Shown here piece by piece: positions 21,641-33,869 of a DNA stretch of 64,000 nt. Position 1 is the first letter of the stretch. Every line of letters starts with the position of its first letter. Source of the stretch: Ancylostoma caninum (taxonomy: Eukaryota > Nematoda > Chromadorea > Rhabditida > Ancylostomatidae); contig JBAJFG010000190.1 of NCBI GenBank assembly GCA_037903475.1, forward strand, positions 620,001 through 684,000, given 5' to 3'. The position numbers and the translations under genes were made by a program. The notes under the pieces are model-generated. The model was not told where the DNA came from, did no database searches, and worked only from the letters and a program-made list of their open reading frames with translations.

Positions 21641-21760
21641 GTGTGCGGAATTTTCCGTTTCCCCTTTTACGCTTTCCGTTTTCTGCCCATTTTGCCTTCC
21701 GTTTTATGTTTCACATTTCACGGGTTTTTGGCCCGGAAAACGAAAAATCCCGGAAAATCA
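21641..21760. repeat. TTCCGTTTTACG-rich repeat, copy 1
   Basis: TTTTCCGTTTCCCCTTTTACGCTTTCCGTTTT..CCATTTTGCCTTCCG arrangement, repeated at 22697-22790 in the same orientation about 1.05 kb downstream. Confidence 0.75.
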
Positions 21761-22690
21761 TAAAGAGAGAGGGGTCGTTGTTTTTGGCGTCCTTCCCTAT
21801 CCTGAAGAGGGTTCTCGTGTTCCGATGCGCAGTGTACATGAGTTCGCAACAATGACATAAAAATTGGCGTCTAGACACCACGAAGCTCGAACCATTTTGT
21901 TTCTTTTTTTGTCTCAGCTGCAGGGTAAATGTCCCGTCGCGGCTTTGCTGGTCTTCATCGTAGTTCCAATTATGCCATACAAGTGCCCTGCTCTCCTCGA
22001 AATTCTCAAAAAAAAGAAAAAAAGGTTCCACAGAAGTGAGGAGTAGATTCACAGAAAATTTCCATGAAATTGTGACCTGCCATGGTGAGAGCATCAAGCA
22101 TTCTTGCGAATCAACGCATGATCTGGGCTTTCTTTCAACTTGAAAAAGCATAAGGCTACACCGTAATTGTCACTGTTTTAGTCTGACGGTGGTCCCCAGC
22201 TCTACACTGGCGCCGCTAGTGCCTGATTTCTTGCGCAATTTCGGTGCTGCTTGTGTTTCACGTTCCCCACACGCCGTTCTTCTCCTCCTTCCTCCATTGC
22301 TAACTCGCCCCAACAGGATCCGTTGTGGATAAAGTGATCCTTCTCTGATCCCAAGCCTATTAATTGCCATAGTTACCTTTTTGTCCAAATTTTGCGGAAT
22401 AGGTCTGCTCCAAGGTAGAGCAGAGAAGTCGCGCTTTTGACACCTTACAGTATGTCGTATACTTAAAAATTCAGTGATAAAGATGCTTTTCGATTATATA
22501 ACTCTGTTAATCTCTCGTAACTAGGTGAAGGATAAATACTCTACAATCTACCTATATTATAGGCGGATTGAAGTACGTACCATCAATGGGTTTGAGGTTA
22601 CTTAATTACTTGAAAGAGTCACCACTTATGCTCATCAAGAAGATGCCTAGAAAATCCAATGTTGGAGATGACTTTCAGTCAGAAACCTAT
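21761..22690. other. Block without recognisable gene
   Basis: Between the two TTCCGTTTTACG repeats. No motif-bearing frame was recognised on either strand. Confidence 0.45.
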
Positions 22691-22696
22691 GCTTGG

Positions 22697-22790
22697 GCAA
22701 AATTTTCCGTTTTCCGTTTTACGCTTTCCATTTTCCTCCCATTTTTGGCCTTCCGTTTTCCGTTTTACGTTTTACGGGATTTGAAATTTT
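22697..22790. repeat. TTCCGTTTTACG-rich repeat, copy 2
   Basis: Aligned with 21641-21760 (GGCAAAATTTTCCGTTTTCCG, CCATTTTTGGCCTTCCG). The two copies may be ends of one element or two insertions. Confidence 0.75.
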
Positions 22791-24662
22791 ACTTCCGCAC
22801 ATCCCTGGTGATGATGGGTCTGAGATAGCTCTGCACGAATTCGCACGAAAATGTTGTTGGGGACCCGTTAGGATGCTCACAAAAAAAAGAGTATCTAACA
22901 TGGTTCGTCGTGTCGTTGATGCCCTCAATCATCCTAGCATTGTTGAAAGGTTCATCAAGATCATGCCGCATGATCGAGAGCGGTGCCGACGCACAGCTGC
23001 CGAGTTCGTTCAAAGCCGAACCAGTTGGGCATGGCACTCGAGTACCGTAAGCGCTCATATCTCAGGCGGTAGTGTATGCGAAATCTGGCACGTCATCAAT
23101 GCAGTAGAACAAGTTGTGGTCGTCTAGGTTGTAACATTAAAAGAATTATGGACACATCTCTCAAGGATACTAGTTGTTTTGCATTCCTTACTGATGAGGG
23201 CAATGGTGACCTGAATTTTTTTCTCTGTAATCATAACGCACGAAACTAGAAATAAACGCTAACTTTCCTATCCACGCTATCGTCTGCTTTGCTTGATACG
23301 GTTTTGGTCGATCTATGGTGACTCACAGTGAGAAAACCGATGCTTAGCCACCAAAACAGTTTCGTTATTAATTCTTCTCCTCGCACAGGGTCACATATGT
23401 CGCCTTCATGGATTCACCGTGAAATATTATCGGCCAACCCCAAACTGACACTGCTACGATTCAATCTTTGTGTCCTGGTTTTTTGGTCATTCTGCAAAGT
23501 GTCATCTGATCTGTCATTTTGTTTTGGGAAAAAAGTGTTGACAGAACAAGGAAGAATACTCCTCGCGTAGGAAGTAGTGTGCCATCACCGTCACTTTACA
23601 CCTGTGCGCATGATCAAATTTCGCAAAATAAACCTGCACTTCGGGAGAACTTTGTCACCTGGTATCCTTTGACGTCATTTTGCAGGACGACCTTTCATAG
23701 CGATCATGACCGGTCAGGTGATTATTCCTGAAGGATGGTGGAGGAGTCATTGCTCTAAAGCAAATCTTGGAAAAAAGATCAATAAATAAGCTGATTGGCT
23801 GGATTCCAGCGTAAAGTTATCTTCTTTGGACGGATACAAAACAGCCAATGCATTTGCCGAGTGTGAAGGGTGTCCATATTTATGTGTTTGCATGTTTTGA
23901 GTTTCAACTAGAGATCAAATGGAAGAGAACGTCAGGCCACTATTTGTCGGGAATATCCCTAGTTAGTTTTACCACCGATGCAATTAGATTCATCTAAGAA
24001 ACCGATTTGATTAATAAGTTCAGTATTTTGTTGACCTATTCCAAATATCGAACATTCGAAAAAAAAAAGAGAGGCTTTGCAGCACGTGTTCTTTCTACCC
24101 CAGGTCTGTGCTGCTCCCCATTTCTCGAAAACTCAAATTTTCTACCCCTTTCAAGGTCGATGGTTCTATAGTGACAGCTACAAAAATGAACAAAAAATGC
24201 AGTCCAAAAGAGTTCGAAAAACCGCTACGAAAATTGTGTTCTATTTGAGAAAGTTGTGTATGAATTGTGTCATATATCCATGGGAATCATCCATAGGAAT
24301 TGAAAAACCTTCTGCTCCTGGTTTCACTGGGACTGCTTTTCAGCTTCTGATGCTCTCAAAAAGTTTTGTAAGCATGTTTCGTGAATACAGTCAACACTGC
24401 AAAAATGAAGCGTGCCGGAACATGAGCGCGTTAGATATGCAGGGGCGACTTAGAGTACGTGGAAGCAGGGGTAAGCCTCAAAATGGTAATGTTGTACGTG
24501 AATGGTGGAAATTAAGGTGTGAAACTATCAAATAAAAAGAAATATTCCTGGAATTGGCGGCCTGGGGAAAAATTAGAGATCTAGACGATAATTTTAGTCC
24601 ATCCTGCATGCTGTTATAGTGCCGAGCGTCAAACGTACGCATACATTTCCACAGGACTCCCC
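22791..24662. other. Block without recognisable gene
   Basis: Includes frames of 144 (22693-23127) and 152 codons (24077-24535) with no recognised motif. The second carries CxxC-like pairs but no domain I can name. Confidence 0.4.
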
Positions 24663-24728
24663 ATGAAGACCGCTCAACTCGCCATGCACATCATGCTTCT
24701 ATTCTTGTTCACACTGTCACGTGCGCGG
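24663..24728 (+). CDS. Possible signal-peptide exon
   Basis: ATG at 24663 in a CCCC-ATG-AAG context encodes MKT plus a hydrophobic run (MLLFLFTLSRA) and meets a GTGAGC donor at 24729. A Helitron-like element begins 42 bp further on. No matching second exon was identified, so this is either a gene interrupted in intron 1 or chance. Confidence 0.3.
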
Positions 24729-24770
24729 TGAGCGCAAACATCCAATAAAAATGTCCTATAACTTGCAGAT

Positions 24771-25785
24771 TCTGTACATATAAAAGTGGAAGTTTGTTTG
24801 CGTGTTTGTTTTTGTGTGTGTTTGTATGTTCCTTATAGAAATCACGGAAGATGAACCGATCTGAATCAAATTTTGCCTGTGGGTTCATCAGGGGCAGGCG
24901 GAGGCTACTTTCCACCCGAGACTGTCGATTCGCTTATCGACTTATCGATTTCATTGATTTTTCGCTATTTATGTTCAAGGAGTCGCGAGGATATGTCTAC
25001 TAGGGTTCTTCAACACGCACAGTACGAATGTGACAACCATTTCGAACGATATTATCGATTTATCGATTTTATCGACTTTCGAGATATTATCGATTTATCG
25101 ATTTTATCGACTTTCGACCGCTTTTGCTGAGGGATCGGTGACGATATGTCTACTGGATTTTCCGACACGCCGAATACGAATATGGCAACCATTGCAGGCG
25201 AAAATAATGACCTAGCGATTCTGTTATACATGGTGCGGGGAGACATGTCTACTGGGGTTCTCCAATACGCTGTACACGAACATAGTGACCATTTTGAGCG
25301 AAAGTACTAATTTATCGATTTTATTCATCATTTTTGCTCAAACGTCGATGAGAACATATCCACTGGGGTTCCAAGTGCGCCGAACACAAATATGACAAGC
25401 GTTTCCCGCGAAAGCGCCTGTTTATTGATTTATCGATTTTGATTTTTCCCTCCTTTTTCAGTGAAGACGTACCACCTGAGATCCTTGAATACGTCGAGCA
25501 CGGATGTGAGAATCACACTGTATCGGTTTGTTGATTTTTTCGCTTATGCACAAAGATGGTAGGAACACACTTGCTGGGGTTGCCGAGCACACTGAATACA
25601 GATATAACAAGCACTTTTCATGAAGGTATTATTCAAATAACTATATTAAGGTTTCGCTAATGTTATGATAAGAAGTAGTATGTTACCAAGGTTTGTTAAC
25701 ACATTGATCACAAAAATATTGTCCTCATTAGTGTGAGATAGCCGAGGTAGTAGAACACCCAAGCAAAGCCGGGTATGCCGTCTAG
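24771..25785 (+). mobile_element. Helitron-like non-autonomous element with ~100-bp internal repeats
   Basis: Starts TCTGTACATATAAAAGTGG and runs into TTTGTTTG-rich DNA. It ends AAAGCCGGGTATGCCGTCTAG, followed by T. The GCCGGGTATGC end and CTAG-T terminus fit Helitron-type 3' ends. The interior holds about six degenerate units of 90-110 bp with TTATCGATTTTATCGACTTT, then ATGTCTACTGGGGTTC and a CGAATATGGCAACCATT-type block. Related units occur at 58920-59100 and 59870-60010. No coding capacity seen. Confidence 0.65.
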
Positions 25786-25789
25786 TTAT

Positions 25790-26140
25790 ATGTAGATAAA
25801 AATAAATGTCTGTCAACACAGATGATTAAACAAAGAAAAAGAGCGCCAGCATGGATTAAGTACTTCTCCTAAGCTCCAAGAAAAATGTGCCAAATGCAAT
25901 TCTCATATAGTGTTCTAGCAGTGATTTAATCCTAAAATCATCCTCTTCGTACTGAAATTATTAGAAAAAGTATGTAAACATTTATTTCATCTCTTTCACC
26001 CGACCTGTCCTTTGTTCCTGGAAACTGGATAAGTTCCTGGAAAAGAGTTGATGTAACGCCAAAACCTTTGAGAGTGCTGCAGAGTTGAATTGTTCTGTCA
26101 GTGCATTCAACTCAGTAATGTCTAAAAAAGACCACTCCAT
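25790..26140. other. Block without recognisable gene
   Basis: AT-rich spacer between the Helitron-like element and the mariner-type element. Confidence 0.5.
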
Positions 26141-26142
26141 TA

Positions 26143-27030
26143 CAGGGTGACCCAAAAGTCTTTTGCCGACGTTAAAATGCTGCGAAAACCTTAAATGAGA
26201 ACCAATGTCAAATGTCAAATTGAGGGAGTGATTTACAAGGACAACTGCCAATAAAACTGCCCTATTCGGGTTTTAGAAGCCTGTTTCTTGTTGGTGCAGC
26301 AGAGGCGAAAACGCTCCAAAGCGGAATAGTCTCTGGACGTTTGTACGTCGTCCAAACTTTCTCTCTAGATGCCGTGCAAAGGAAGTCCGCAGGGAGGCAG
26401 TCGTGAAGTAAATTCTAGCAAGAAATTCTCTTCCAGAATCAATGGACTGCATGGTCAAAAAGATTAAACCTAGGTTGTGATAGGGCTGAAGACTAAGTGG
26501 GTTCGATTTTTCCTGATAGAATGTTCAACGCACCCATCTAGAATAATTTCAGAAACCCTGTTACCATCTAATCTCCTAAGGTCATCATGACATGATTCCA
26601 CCCTCGGAACTTCACTCCTTTTGGGTAAACGACTTCATAGACGAGCGAGAATGTCGTTCTGTTGAGGTCATTCTTCCCTTTGCTATAATCTGACTGCCAC
26701 AATAGACACTCTCAGTGATTCTTTGTTTCCTGATGTCATAGGGACATTTATGCTACAATGGGTTTTTCTCTTCAGCAGAACTCCTCATAGAAAACTTCAG
26801 AAAACTTTTGTGGGATGTGATGATGACGTGCAAATGTCCGTGGGCAACTCCGCTAGGGGATATTTCCGGCTCTGTTATACCAACAAAGAAAGGGCTCTGG
26901 AGATCGAATTAAAACCTGCTTTGCTGGAAGCACTCTTGTTAAATCACCCTCCTAGTTTGGTCACGATCGCGCCCTATATGACGTTTTTCGCGACATTTGA
27001 ACACCGGCCAAAGACTTTTGAGTCACGCTG
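26143..27030. mobile_element. Mariner-type element with TA duplication, 888 bp
   Basis: Inverted ends CAGGGTGACCCAAAAGTC (26143 on) and its near-complement ending AGTCACGCTG at 27030 match over about 27 bp with few differences. TA flanks both sides (26141-26142 and 27031-27032). There is no intact transposase; the internal frames (minus 26273-26458, plus 26723-27040) show none of the mariner catalytic motifs that I can see. Probably a deletion derivative. It sits 230 bp upstream of peptide gene 3. Confidence 0.8.
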
Positions 27031-27161
27031 TATATTTTGAAGGTGCCCTACATATTTGCCAAAAAAGTCCGGAGAATTTGCTGGATAGGTCCTTTACTCG
27101 TTCCTTAACTATAACAGTCGGTACACGACAACATCTCGTGCTCAAAGGTCTACTGAGTAGT

Positions 27162-27175
27162 GTAAAAAACAGGTT
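27162..27175 (+). promoter_or_regulatory. Conserved upstream element of gene 3
   Basis: GTAAAAAACAGGTT, 85 bp before the ATG. A TATAAAAG box lies at 27216-27223, about 37 bp before the ATG. Confidence 0.75.
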
Positions 27176-27259
27176 GTGACCGAGACGTCTTCGTTAAACA
27201 ACGTTGGTGTTCTAATATAAAAGCATTCAAAAATAGTTGAATACAACTTTCACAAAAGC

Positions 27260-27606
27260 ATGTGCCGAGTTCTAGCTGCGTTGTGCCTCCTCGCTCTAAT
27301 AGCTGTCCTCAGCGCTGTTCCTGTAGCGGTCGTTGAACGATACGTTCCGGTAGCTGTTGATCCAAATGGAGTCCCGTAAGTCATCATTTCATCAGTTTAT
27401 TATCAGTCATCATTCCATTTCTCCCTTATGTTTCTTCCCGTTCTTGTGTTTCTTTCCTTCTTTATGTGCAGCATTCCAGGCTTCACCGATATAAGAGGCA
27501 ATGGGGATTCCCATTCGGAGGCAGTTACGGTAACTCTTGGGGAATGAGCGAAAGCATGAGCTTCAACGCTTACAACACCGGCTACAACAATGGCTGGTTT
27601 GGATAA
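27260..27606 (+). CDS. Secreted peptide precursor family, member 3
   Basis: Two exons: 27260-27375 and 27480-27606, joined across a 104-nt intron (GTAAGT donor, TTCCAG acceptor). A competing AG at 27471 would shift frame. The product is 80 residues. A signal peptide occupies about residues 1-19, then AVPVAVVERYVPVAVDPNGV, then LHRYKRQ with a dibasic site. The rest is Gly/Ser/Asn/aromatic-rich with FGGSYGNSWGMSESMSFN and ends NNGWFG. If cut after Lys-Arg, the released peptide would begin with Gln and end in Gly, a usual amide donor. AATAAA lies 34 nt after the stop (27640-27645). No known family recognised; role is inference. Confidence 0.85.
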
Positions 27607-27649
27607 TGCTAGCATTCTCTTTAGTTTTCAATTGTTATGAATAAATTTT

Positions 27650-28272
27650 CTCATTTTTTAAACGTTGCACACATGAAACGTTAGTGTTGCTGAAGATCTC
27701 AAGGCATTCTGGAGTTTCTTGCTCATCTGACATGAAAACACCACTACGGGTTGCGAGGCTGACATCCCCGTTGTAGGATTCATGGTTGGTCTAGGTAACC
27801 CACCTGCAAATTGCGAAGGAACGATTCTCTCAAGTAAAATTTACCTGTAGAACAATGAACGACGGGAAAGGAGCAGGCCATATCATTTGTTGGCAGCCGC
27901 AAAAACTAACACAATTCCTCTGTGTTTTTTTGGAAGGTTGAAAGGTCTCCGTCCATGATATTTTGATTCAGTACTGAATTGTTTGCGCTATATTCGCACC
28001 ACATTCGAAAAAAAATCCCATCTAGAACGGGTAAAGAAAGTTCCAAATAGTTGTGATACCAATATGAACGCGTCTATGTATTACAGTGCAAAAAACATGG
28101 TAACTGTATCAAAAAATGTGGTAAATGTGGTAAAAATTTAAAAAATCTGCAGATATTGTGAAAATGAAAAGTGTGGTAGAATAAACTCACTGTCACTGGT
28201 CACTGGTCCATCCAATGCCTCTATCATTTTGAGATGAATTCAATTGCGTGGCTCATTCCAGAAGCGGGATTA
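27650..28272. other. Block without recognisable gene
   Basis: Contains a short ATGTGGTAAATGTGGTAAAA-type reiteration near 28110-28135. Nothing else recognised. Confidence 0.5.
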
Positions 28273-29470
28273 GTTAATTTATTTATTTATTTGTATACAC
28301 CATAAAGGTGTGCCATCACGGTGAACAGTGTGTAAAAATGATATACAATAGGGAAGCACCAAAGAAAAGGGAGAAAATGAACAAAATTAAGCCGACCAGT
28401 AACGATTAGTTAGTCACAACACAACAGTAAACATGAACGGTAAAGATAAAGGTAGCGGACCTGCATTAGTTTCTAAAAGACTTGAGCGAACGAGATAGAG
28501 CAGAATAATTTCTTCTGCATTAGGTAATTGGGGTATGCGATTCCAGGATGATTTTTCATGGGAGTAGGCGAAGTTAATATCAGAACTCTCGGAATATCCA
28601 GTGAGTATTCTTCTGTAGGTGTAGAAGGTGCGCAATTTCGTTGGATATTAGCTCAAGTTCAACAAGCATTGCTATGTCCGGTCCCTTTTCAACCAGGAAC
28701 GGTACAGATGCTACGCAACGAAGGCTGAAGACCATTGGGATCATCCTACACCGAGAACGCAACTGACAAGTCATTCAGGGGCGGTCACGGAGGCGACTCT
28801 TTGATCTGGTACGAACCCCCGGCGTAAACTCGGCTGGATACCCGCTGGATACTTCCCCTATGCAAAAGCATCACCGCAACTGGGGATAGCCTTAGCGAAG
28901 GACCTCGTTGTGTAAGAGTGGTGATCAAATGAAAGTGTTGAAAAAGATGGCATGAAAAAAAGAAGATGTGCGTATGTTTGATGGCTCAGGAGTTGGGAAC
29001 TAATGTAGGTCTTTCAGTTAGTAAACGAATCAAAACATCATATAAAACTGTTACTGACAGCATTGTGGTGGAATAAGTAAGGTGAGTAATCCAGTGAAGT
29101 GGAAAGGAAGCCGACAACCACCGCAAGCGAGGATAAGGCATCCTAACATTGAACGAAAGCATAGAATCGAAGCAGATGCTTTACACTAAGTCCGGATAGG
29201 AGTGTCGTGCTGGAGTCTGAAATCCTAAACAGATTTGTAGAAAGATTTGTAGAACATGGAGCAAATTCATCTTGGCCAATTTTCTCTTGAAAGCTGAAGA
29301 GTCATTGCTAGACATAATCTCATCAAGTAATAAACTAATCCAACGTGCTGTTCTATGAAAGAAAGAGTTAAAAACAAGCGAGTAGTGTTTCTGTCTAATT
29401 TTTGCATAGTGTATGTGGAAGCTGCCTCGACGCCCCGCAGTAGGTCGGAAAATCCAAAACTTGCTCGCTT
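28273..29470 (-). mobile_element. LINE 3' fragment, CR1/Jockey-like
   Basis: The TTTATTTATTTATTT tract at 28275-28292 is the 3' tail on the minus strand. At the other end (29465 down to about 29250) the minus strand encodes FRPTAGRRGSF..FNSFFHRTARWISLL. This aligns with the C-terminus of the LINE at 15408-17443 (VFRPSGRRIGSF..FFPRTSKWLETL). The region between is the probable 3' untranslated part, possibly with further insertions. The reverse transcriptase core is absent. Confidence 0.8.
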
Positions 29471-29474
29471 TTAA

Positions 29475-30975
29475 CTTTACCTTTTAATGCGGAAAACTTT
29501 ATCCACTTTATCCTTTTTCCCTAGTGAGGTGAAGAAGCTCATTAAGGGATAAAGTAAGGTAGATAAAAACCCCACAAATCTGCGAATTCACCTGAAAATT
29601 TTTCCCTTTAGACACATCAAGGATTGCTGCTTGCTTTGAATTTATGTACGTACCTCTACAAATTCGAGCACATCTCAGAAGTATGAAGACGAGAGACCAG
29701 ATTGCGAAGAAGCACTGAAAGCTGAGCAGCTAGCGATTACCAGCAACCTTATGGTTTTCTTATTGTTATGAGAACTAGTAGGCAACTGTGGATTGCCATG
29801 CCTAGATAATTCGATCAGTAGAACGCCGTGAGTGTCGTCTTCTACTGTGAAACTCACAATGAGAGAAAAACATTGAAAATTGAATGCAATTAGAAGGATA
29901 GGTTGCAGATTCTTGCAAACTTGAAGTATCTTTAGACCTCTGAAAACTGCGTATTATGTTAACTTTAGGCCGAACAAAGGATGCTTAATTAAGAAAGAAC
30001 CTGTATGGCAAAGCAGTTAGAATTGGTGAAAGAGGATATATTTTAGTTACTCGTCCTAGTATGTACTTCCAACACATGCTTGCGATTATTTTCAAAGCTC
30101 GCCCTGAGTACTGAATTTCTCAGGACTGCTAATGAAATACGGTGTTGAAATAGAATGAACACATAGTTATAAAATGCAGTGTACTAGATTTTCAAGCCTA
30201 CGCGGAATTTCACTGATTTGGCTTGATGCCTTGGTATTTGTCGTATCATCTGTGATGATGTGACAGTGTCATACGAGCTGTGTCATTTGATGACATTTGA
30301 CAAATCTCTCTGCTGAGAACCAAGGCAGGCATCAGTTCCATGAAATCCCACGGAAGAGCGGCTGCAGTTGTTTGCATTCTGTCTCTTTAGGAAAGGATGG
30401 TCGAGATGGAGGTTGGCAACGGAAATAGGTGGGAATTCAAGCGATTTTCATCATAAGGACAAAAGTAATTGTGAAGAGAAGAATCCTTCGTTTTACGATA
30501 TAACTCGCCCTGTTGATACATTGAAACACATCTGATTTGCGACATCTCGAGATTGCTGATGTTTTCATAGGTGCAACTGGTCAACAGTTCAGAAAGAATT
30601 ATCTGGATCATCAAAAACGTTTTGAAATGAAGTTCTCTTTCACCGAAGGCATGAGCATTCGAGATGACTTCGAGTATTCCAATACGCTCAAAAACGAGGC
30701 AGGGCACCACACATCATGGCGGGCGGTGCGGTGGCAGGACACGGAGGAGACACTGTGGGTTTACTTGGGTGGATGCCGAGGATGTCGAGTAACGCTTCGC
30801 CAGCGCCGTGTTGGTGCTCCGGTTCTCCAGGGCGTGGGAGTAGTAGCAATCGTGATTGACACTCCCTACAGCTACACAAAATCTGTAGCTAAAAAGTTGT
30901 GAGGAGGGCCGAACCACGTGGGCAGGCCGCCTGTCTACGTTGGTAGTTGAGAGTGACTGTACAGGCGATTCACCT
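29475..30975. other. Block without recognisable gene
   Basis: Frames up to 121 codons (30537-30902) without recognisable motifs. Near 29480-29560 ACTTTATCC and GGGATAAAGT form a loose inverted pair. Confidence 0.45.
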
Positions 30976-30977
30976 CG

Positions 30978-31131
30978 GAGTGAGCATCGCGTTGCATTAC
31001 GCACGCGAGCGGATCCACTCCAATAGCCCAAATTTTCAGTTAAAAGGCTACGTGCGAGCGGTCTTTTTAGCAATTCGCACGTAGTCTTTGTACTGGATCC
31101 GCAATTGCACCGATGCTCACTCCTTTCCAAA
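30978..31131. repeat. Palindromic element of about 150 bp
   Basis: The outer arms share GGAGTGAGCATCG and GCGGATCCA (left, about 30978-31018; right arm inverted at about 31097-31131). Inner arms GCTACGTGCGA and TCGCACGTAGT pair around a short loop. The whole block can fold into a long hairpin, MITE-like. No target duplication identified. Confidence 0.75.
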
Positions 31132-31893
31132 TGACATAATAGACTATTCATCCGAAAAAGAGATTGCAGGTCACGTTGCAACAATTTGCATGTGCGCGAC
31201 GACTGCGTCGCGAAGCACTGTAAACACACTAAGGAAAGGTGTAAACAATAACTAATTACTAGAAAAATCAACAGTTATCAAGAAACGCAATGCACTTCTT
31301 AAAAAACCAAGAAAAGCCTTAAAAAGCATTCAAGTATGTGTTACAGTTACAGTCAAGAGAAATATGACGAACGAACTAGAATACGAGGAAGAGATTTTCT
31401 AAAAAAAATTAAATCCGGAGGTAAAACGTGGCCGATTAGAACATTCCGAGCCGACTATGTGGAGAAACTAAATATTGAAAAAAAAACTGAATGAGCCACA
31501 ATAAACTCAAGACTGGAATCTAGTCTCGAAGTTCTCGGGCAAACTCAACTTTTCCATCAATACCTACACTCAACTGCAAACGGCTAGTTGAATACGGACG
31601 TGTACCGTATGTATTCGGCAACGCATATCAGAGAGCGTCGTCAAATTGTCGGTAGAGGAGTGCGGCAGACAGCTAGAGTGTCACTTATTCTCGGGGCTTC
31701 CAGCTGTGTGTCGCACTCCGTCTTCACCTGGCCGTTTCGAGTTGAGTGTATACAGTGAGCGTTGATGGCTGTTTCGCGGGCTTCGGAAGCACGCGACGCC
31801 AATGCACCGTACGCAATGGAGTTCTCGTAGAAACAGCAAACTATAGACGGTACCAGACGGTCTCAAAGTGTCAAGCAGTCTAAAATCACTCAG
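31131..31893. other. Block without recognisable gene
   Basis: Nothing recognised between the palindromic element and the paired MITEs. Confidence 0.5.
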
Positions 31894-31897
31894 TCAA

Positions 31898-32147
31898 GGG
31901 GCTTGCATACTTTTGTCGCAGTGGCAACGATGCCGCCGCGGCAAAAGTGGGCGCGCGGCAGAAGTTGTCGCACAGCGAAAAAATACCCCCACTGCAATCT
32001 GTTGCAGCGCTCGGCTGGGCGACGTCGCAGCAAAAAAAGTATGCAAGCTCTTATTGTCGAACCCTTGCCGAGGCGACATCGCAGCGACGTCGCTGGCCTA
32101 TGCGTAACCATGGGCGACTGTCCCCGTGGCAAAAGTCTGTAAGCCCC
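31898..32147. mobile_element. MITE, TTAA-type, member of a tandem pair
   Basis: 250 bp. Ends GGGGCTTGCATACTTTTG and its complement (CAAAAGTCTGTAAGCCCC at the right) match at all but two or three positions. Flanks are TCAA (31894-31897) and TTAA (32148-32151). The interior is GC-rich and has no gene. The right TTAA is shared with the next element. Confidence 0.8.
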
Positions 32148-32151
32148 TTAA

Positions 32152-32577
32152 AGGCAGTGTGTCACCTCGTTTTCGTGTCTGAGCGTTCACCAGATTCTGA
32201 ATATCCTCGACACGCTGAATCCAAAGGTATACCTAAAATATTACAAAAAGGTCTTTAAACCCTACTTTTGAACGTTTTTCGGGTCGGGATTTGTAACAGT
32301 TTGTCGAGCTGAGTGGACGCGTGGAGTCGTTGATCTCATCGATCGGACGTGTCTAGACGTGTTGGCCAACACTGCAGACGTGGCGGGCAGCCAGCACATT
32401 CACGGACCGCTCCGCCCAGATGGTCCGTGAACTGCACTCTGGGACCCTCCGAAAACGGGGTTTTCGTCATTTTTATGAGCTTTGACGTACATCTTCGTAC
32501 ATCTTTCGAATTAGCGTGACAAGGAGGTTTAGATCCGTTGATATCTAAAACTCACGAAACGAGCTGACACACTGCCT
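32152..32577. mobile_element. MITE, TTAA-type, AGGCAGTGTGTCA ends
   Basis: 426 bp. Left end AGGCAGTGTGTCACCTCGTT; right end is the near-complement ending TGACACACTGCCT. Flanks are TTAA and TCAA. The interior matches the truncated copy at 1860-2078 in inverse orientation. TTAA targets suggest mobilisation by a piggyBac-like transposase (inference; none is encoded here). Confidence 0.85.
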
Positions 32578-32642
32578 TCAATTCACGAAGACTAACAGGT
32601 TAAAACACGAACAACTTGTAAAGAGCACCTCTGTGCTCTCTA

Positions 32643-33867
32643 CAGGGTGCGGCATAAATACTGTGTCAAAAATATTTGTTAATAACTTTTGCCACAGAAG
32701 CTGAAACTCTAATTCCGCCTCAGTATTTGGGATATGTCTAACGTGGTCTCCTACTGCCTTCGCGACGGAGATTACACCTAAAGCATGTACGACCACTGAG
32801 GCCCGAAAAAAATTCTAGAGATTTTCTTCCTCCTTCTTTCCTGTGAGCGATCCCAGATTCGTAGCAGCAGTGGGTTAGTGAGCGCATCTCCACACCTCTA
32901 TGATTACCAGTTGACACATCCATACGATCGATGTCAAGGAAGTTTGCACACGATTCCTCTGCCGGTATGAGTTCGTGGAGTTGGTGCAACAACGATCACT
33001 TTTTCTTCTGCACCTCGTTTCTTAAAGCACTGCTGTCCTAGCGGACCCATTTTTAATAGGTGAACTAGCAGCTATACCTACTTTAGAAAACTGCCCTTTT
33101 TTCCAGCAAAGAGCTGTTTTTTCAACATTAATTCAACGTCGACCTGAGGCTTACGGTACTTTCAGAAACATCAGCTTCAATGATTATATAGGTCTGCAAG
33201 ATAGGCCTTTCCTGGTCCATGTGATTTCTTGGAGAACTGCCCTTACATGAGGCGATTTTCGCTGATAAAGCTCTGTTCCGCTTTGAAAAAAGATCATCAT
33301 CCTAAAATGCCTAACTTTTGCGGCCCTCCAAGGTAACATAACTAAATTCTGCCTTCTCTCGTGCTGATGCGCTTTGTTGTGAACATGCTGCTCCTGTTGC
33401 TTGCAGTGTTCCGTCTGGACTTCCTCAACAGCAGATGAATTAATCGTCCTCTGCGAAGATCACGGCTCTGTGTGCATCTAACTCTTCTACCTCGCATTTC
33501 TGCAACGAGTTCGTTTCTCGTTTCTTCTTTCTCGAAGATAAGAACTGCGACATCCGTGTGGCATGTATATGGGAACAGCCCTTCAACAGCAGAGCATCAT
33601 ACTGCAAATTGGACGGTGCAGTTATATTGCTGCAAAAAATAGGCGATCAAGAAAAAAGACTGTACAGTGATACTTCATAGCTCGATCTTGGTTCTTTTCA
33701 AATTTGGACTTGTTATAACGTGAAATGTTGATGTGAGGTTACGAAACGAGGAGGTAGCGCAGAAAAAGGGGTAGCAATTTCAGATATGAAATTTAAGGCA
33801 AAGAGCTTTTTTGCAATAGGGACGGAATTTGCGACAAAGTTTGACACAGTATTTAAGCCGCACCCTG
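32643..33867. mobile_element. Tc1/mariner-type element, 1,225 bp, decayed
   Basis: Inverted ends CAGGGTGCGGCATAAATACT and its near-complement at the right share about 30 bp with one or two differences. TA flanks both ends (32641-32642 and 33868-33869). The length is that of a complete mariner. Internal frames are short and broken, and I could not identify the catalytic triad, so transposase identity is unproven. A 23-codon hydrophobic frame at 33367 lies inside it and is not called. Confidence 0.8.
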
Positions 33868-33869
33868 TA

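Noticed and set aside
24077..24535. 152-codon frame with several Cys
   Set aside because: No recognisable motif, no splice context and no second copy in the window.
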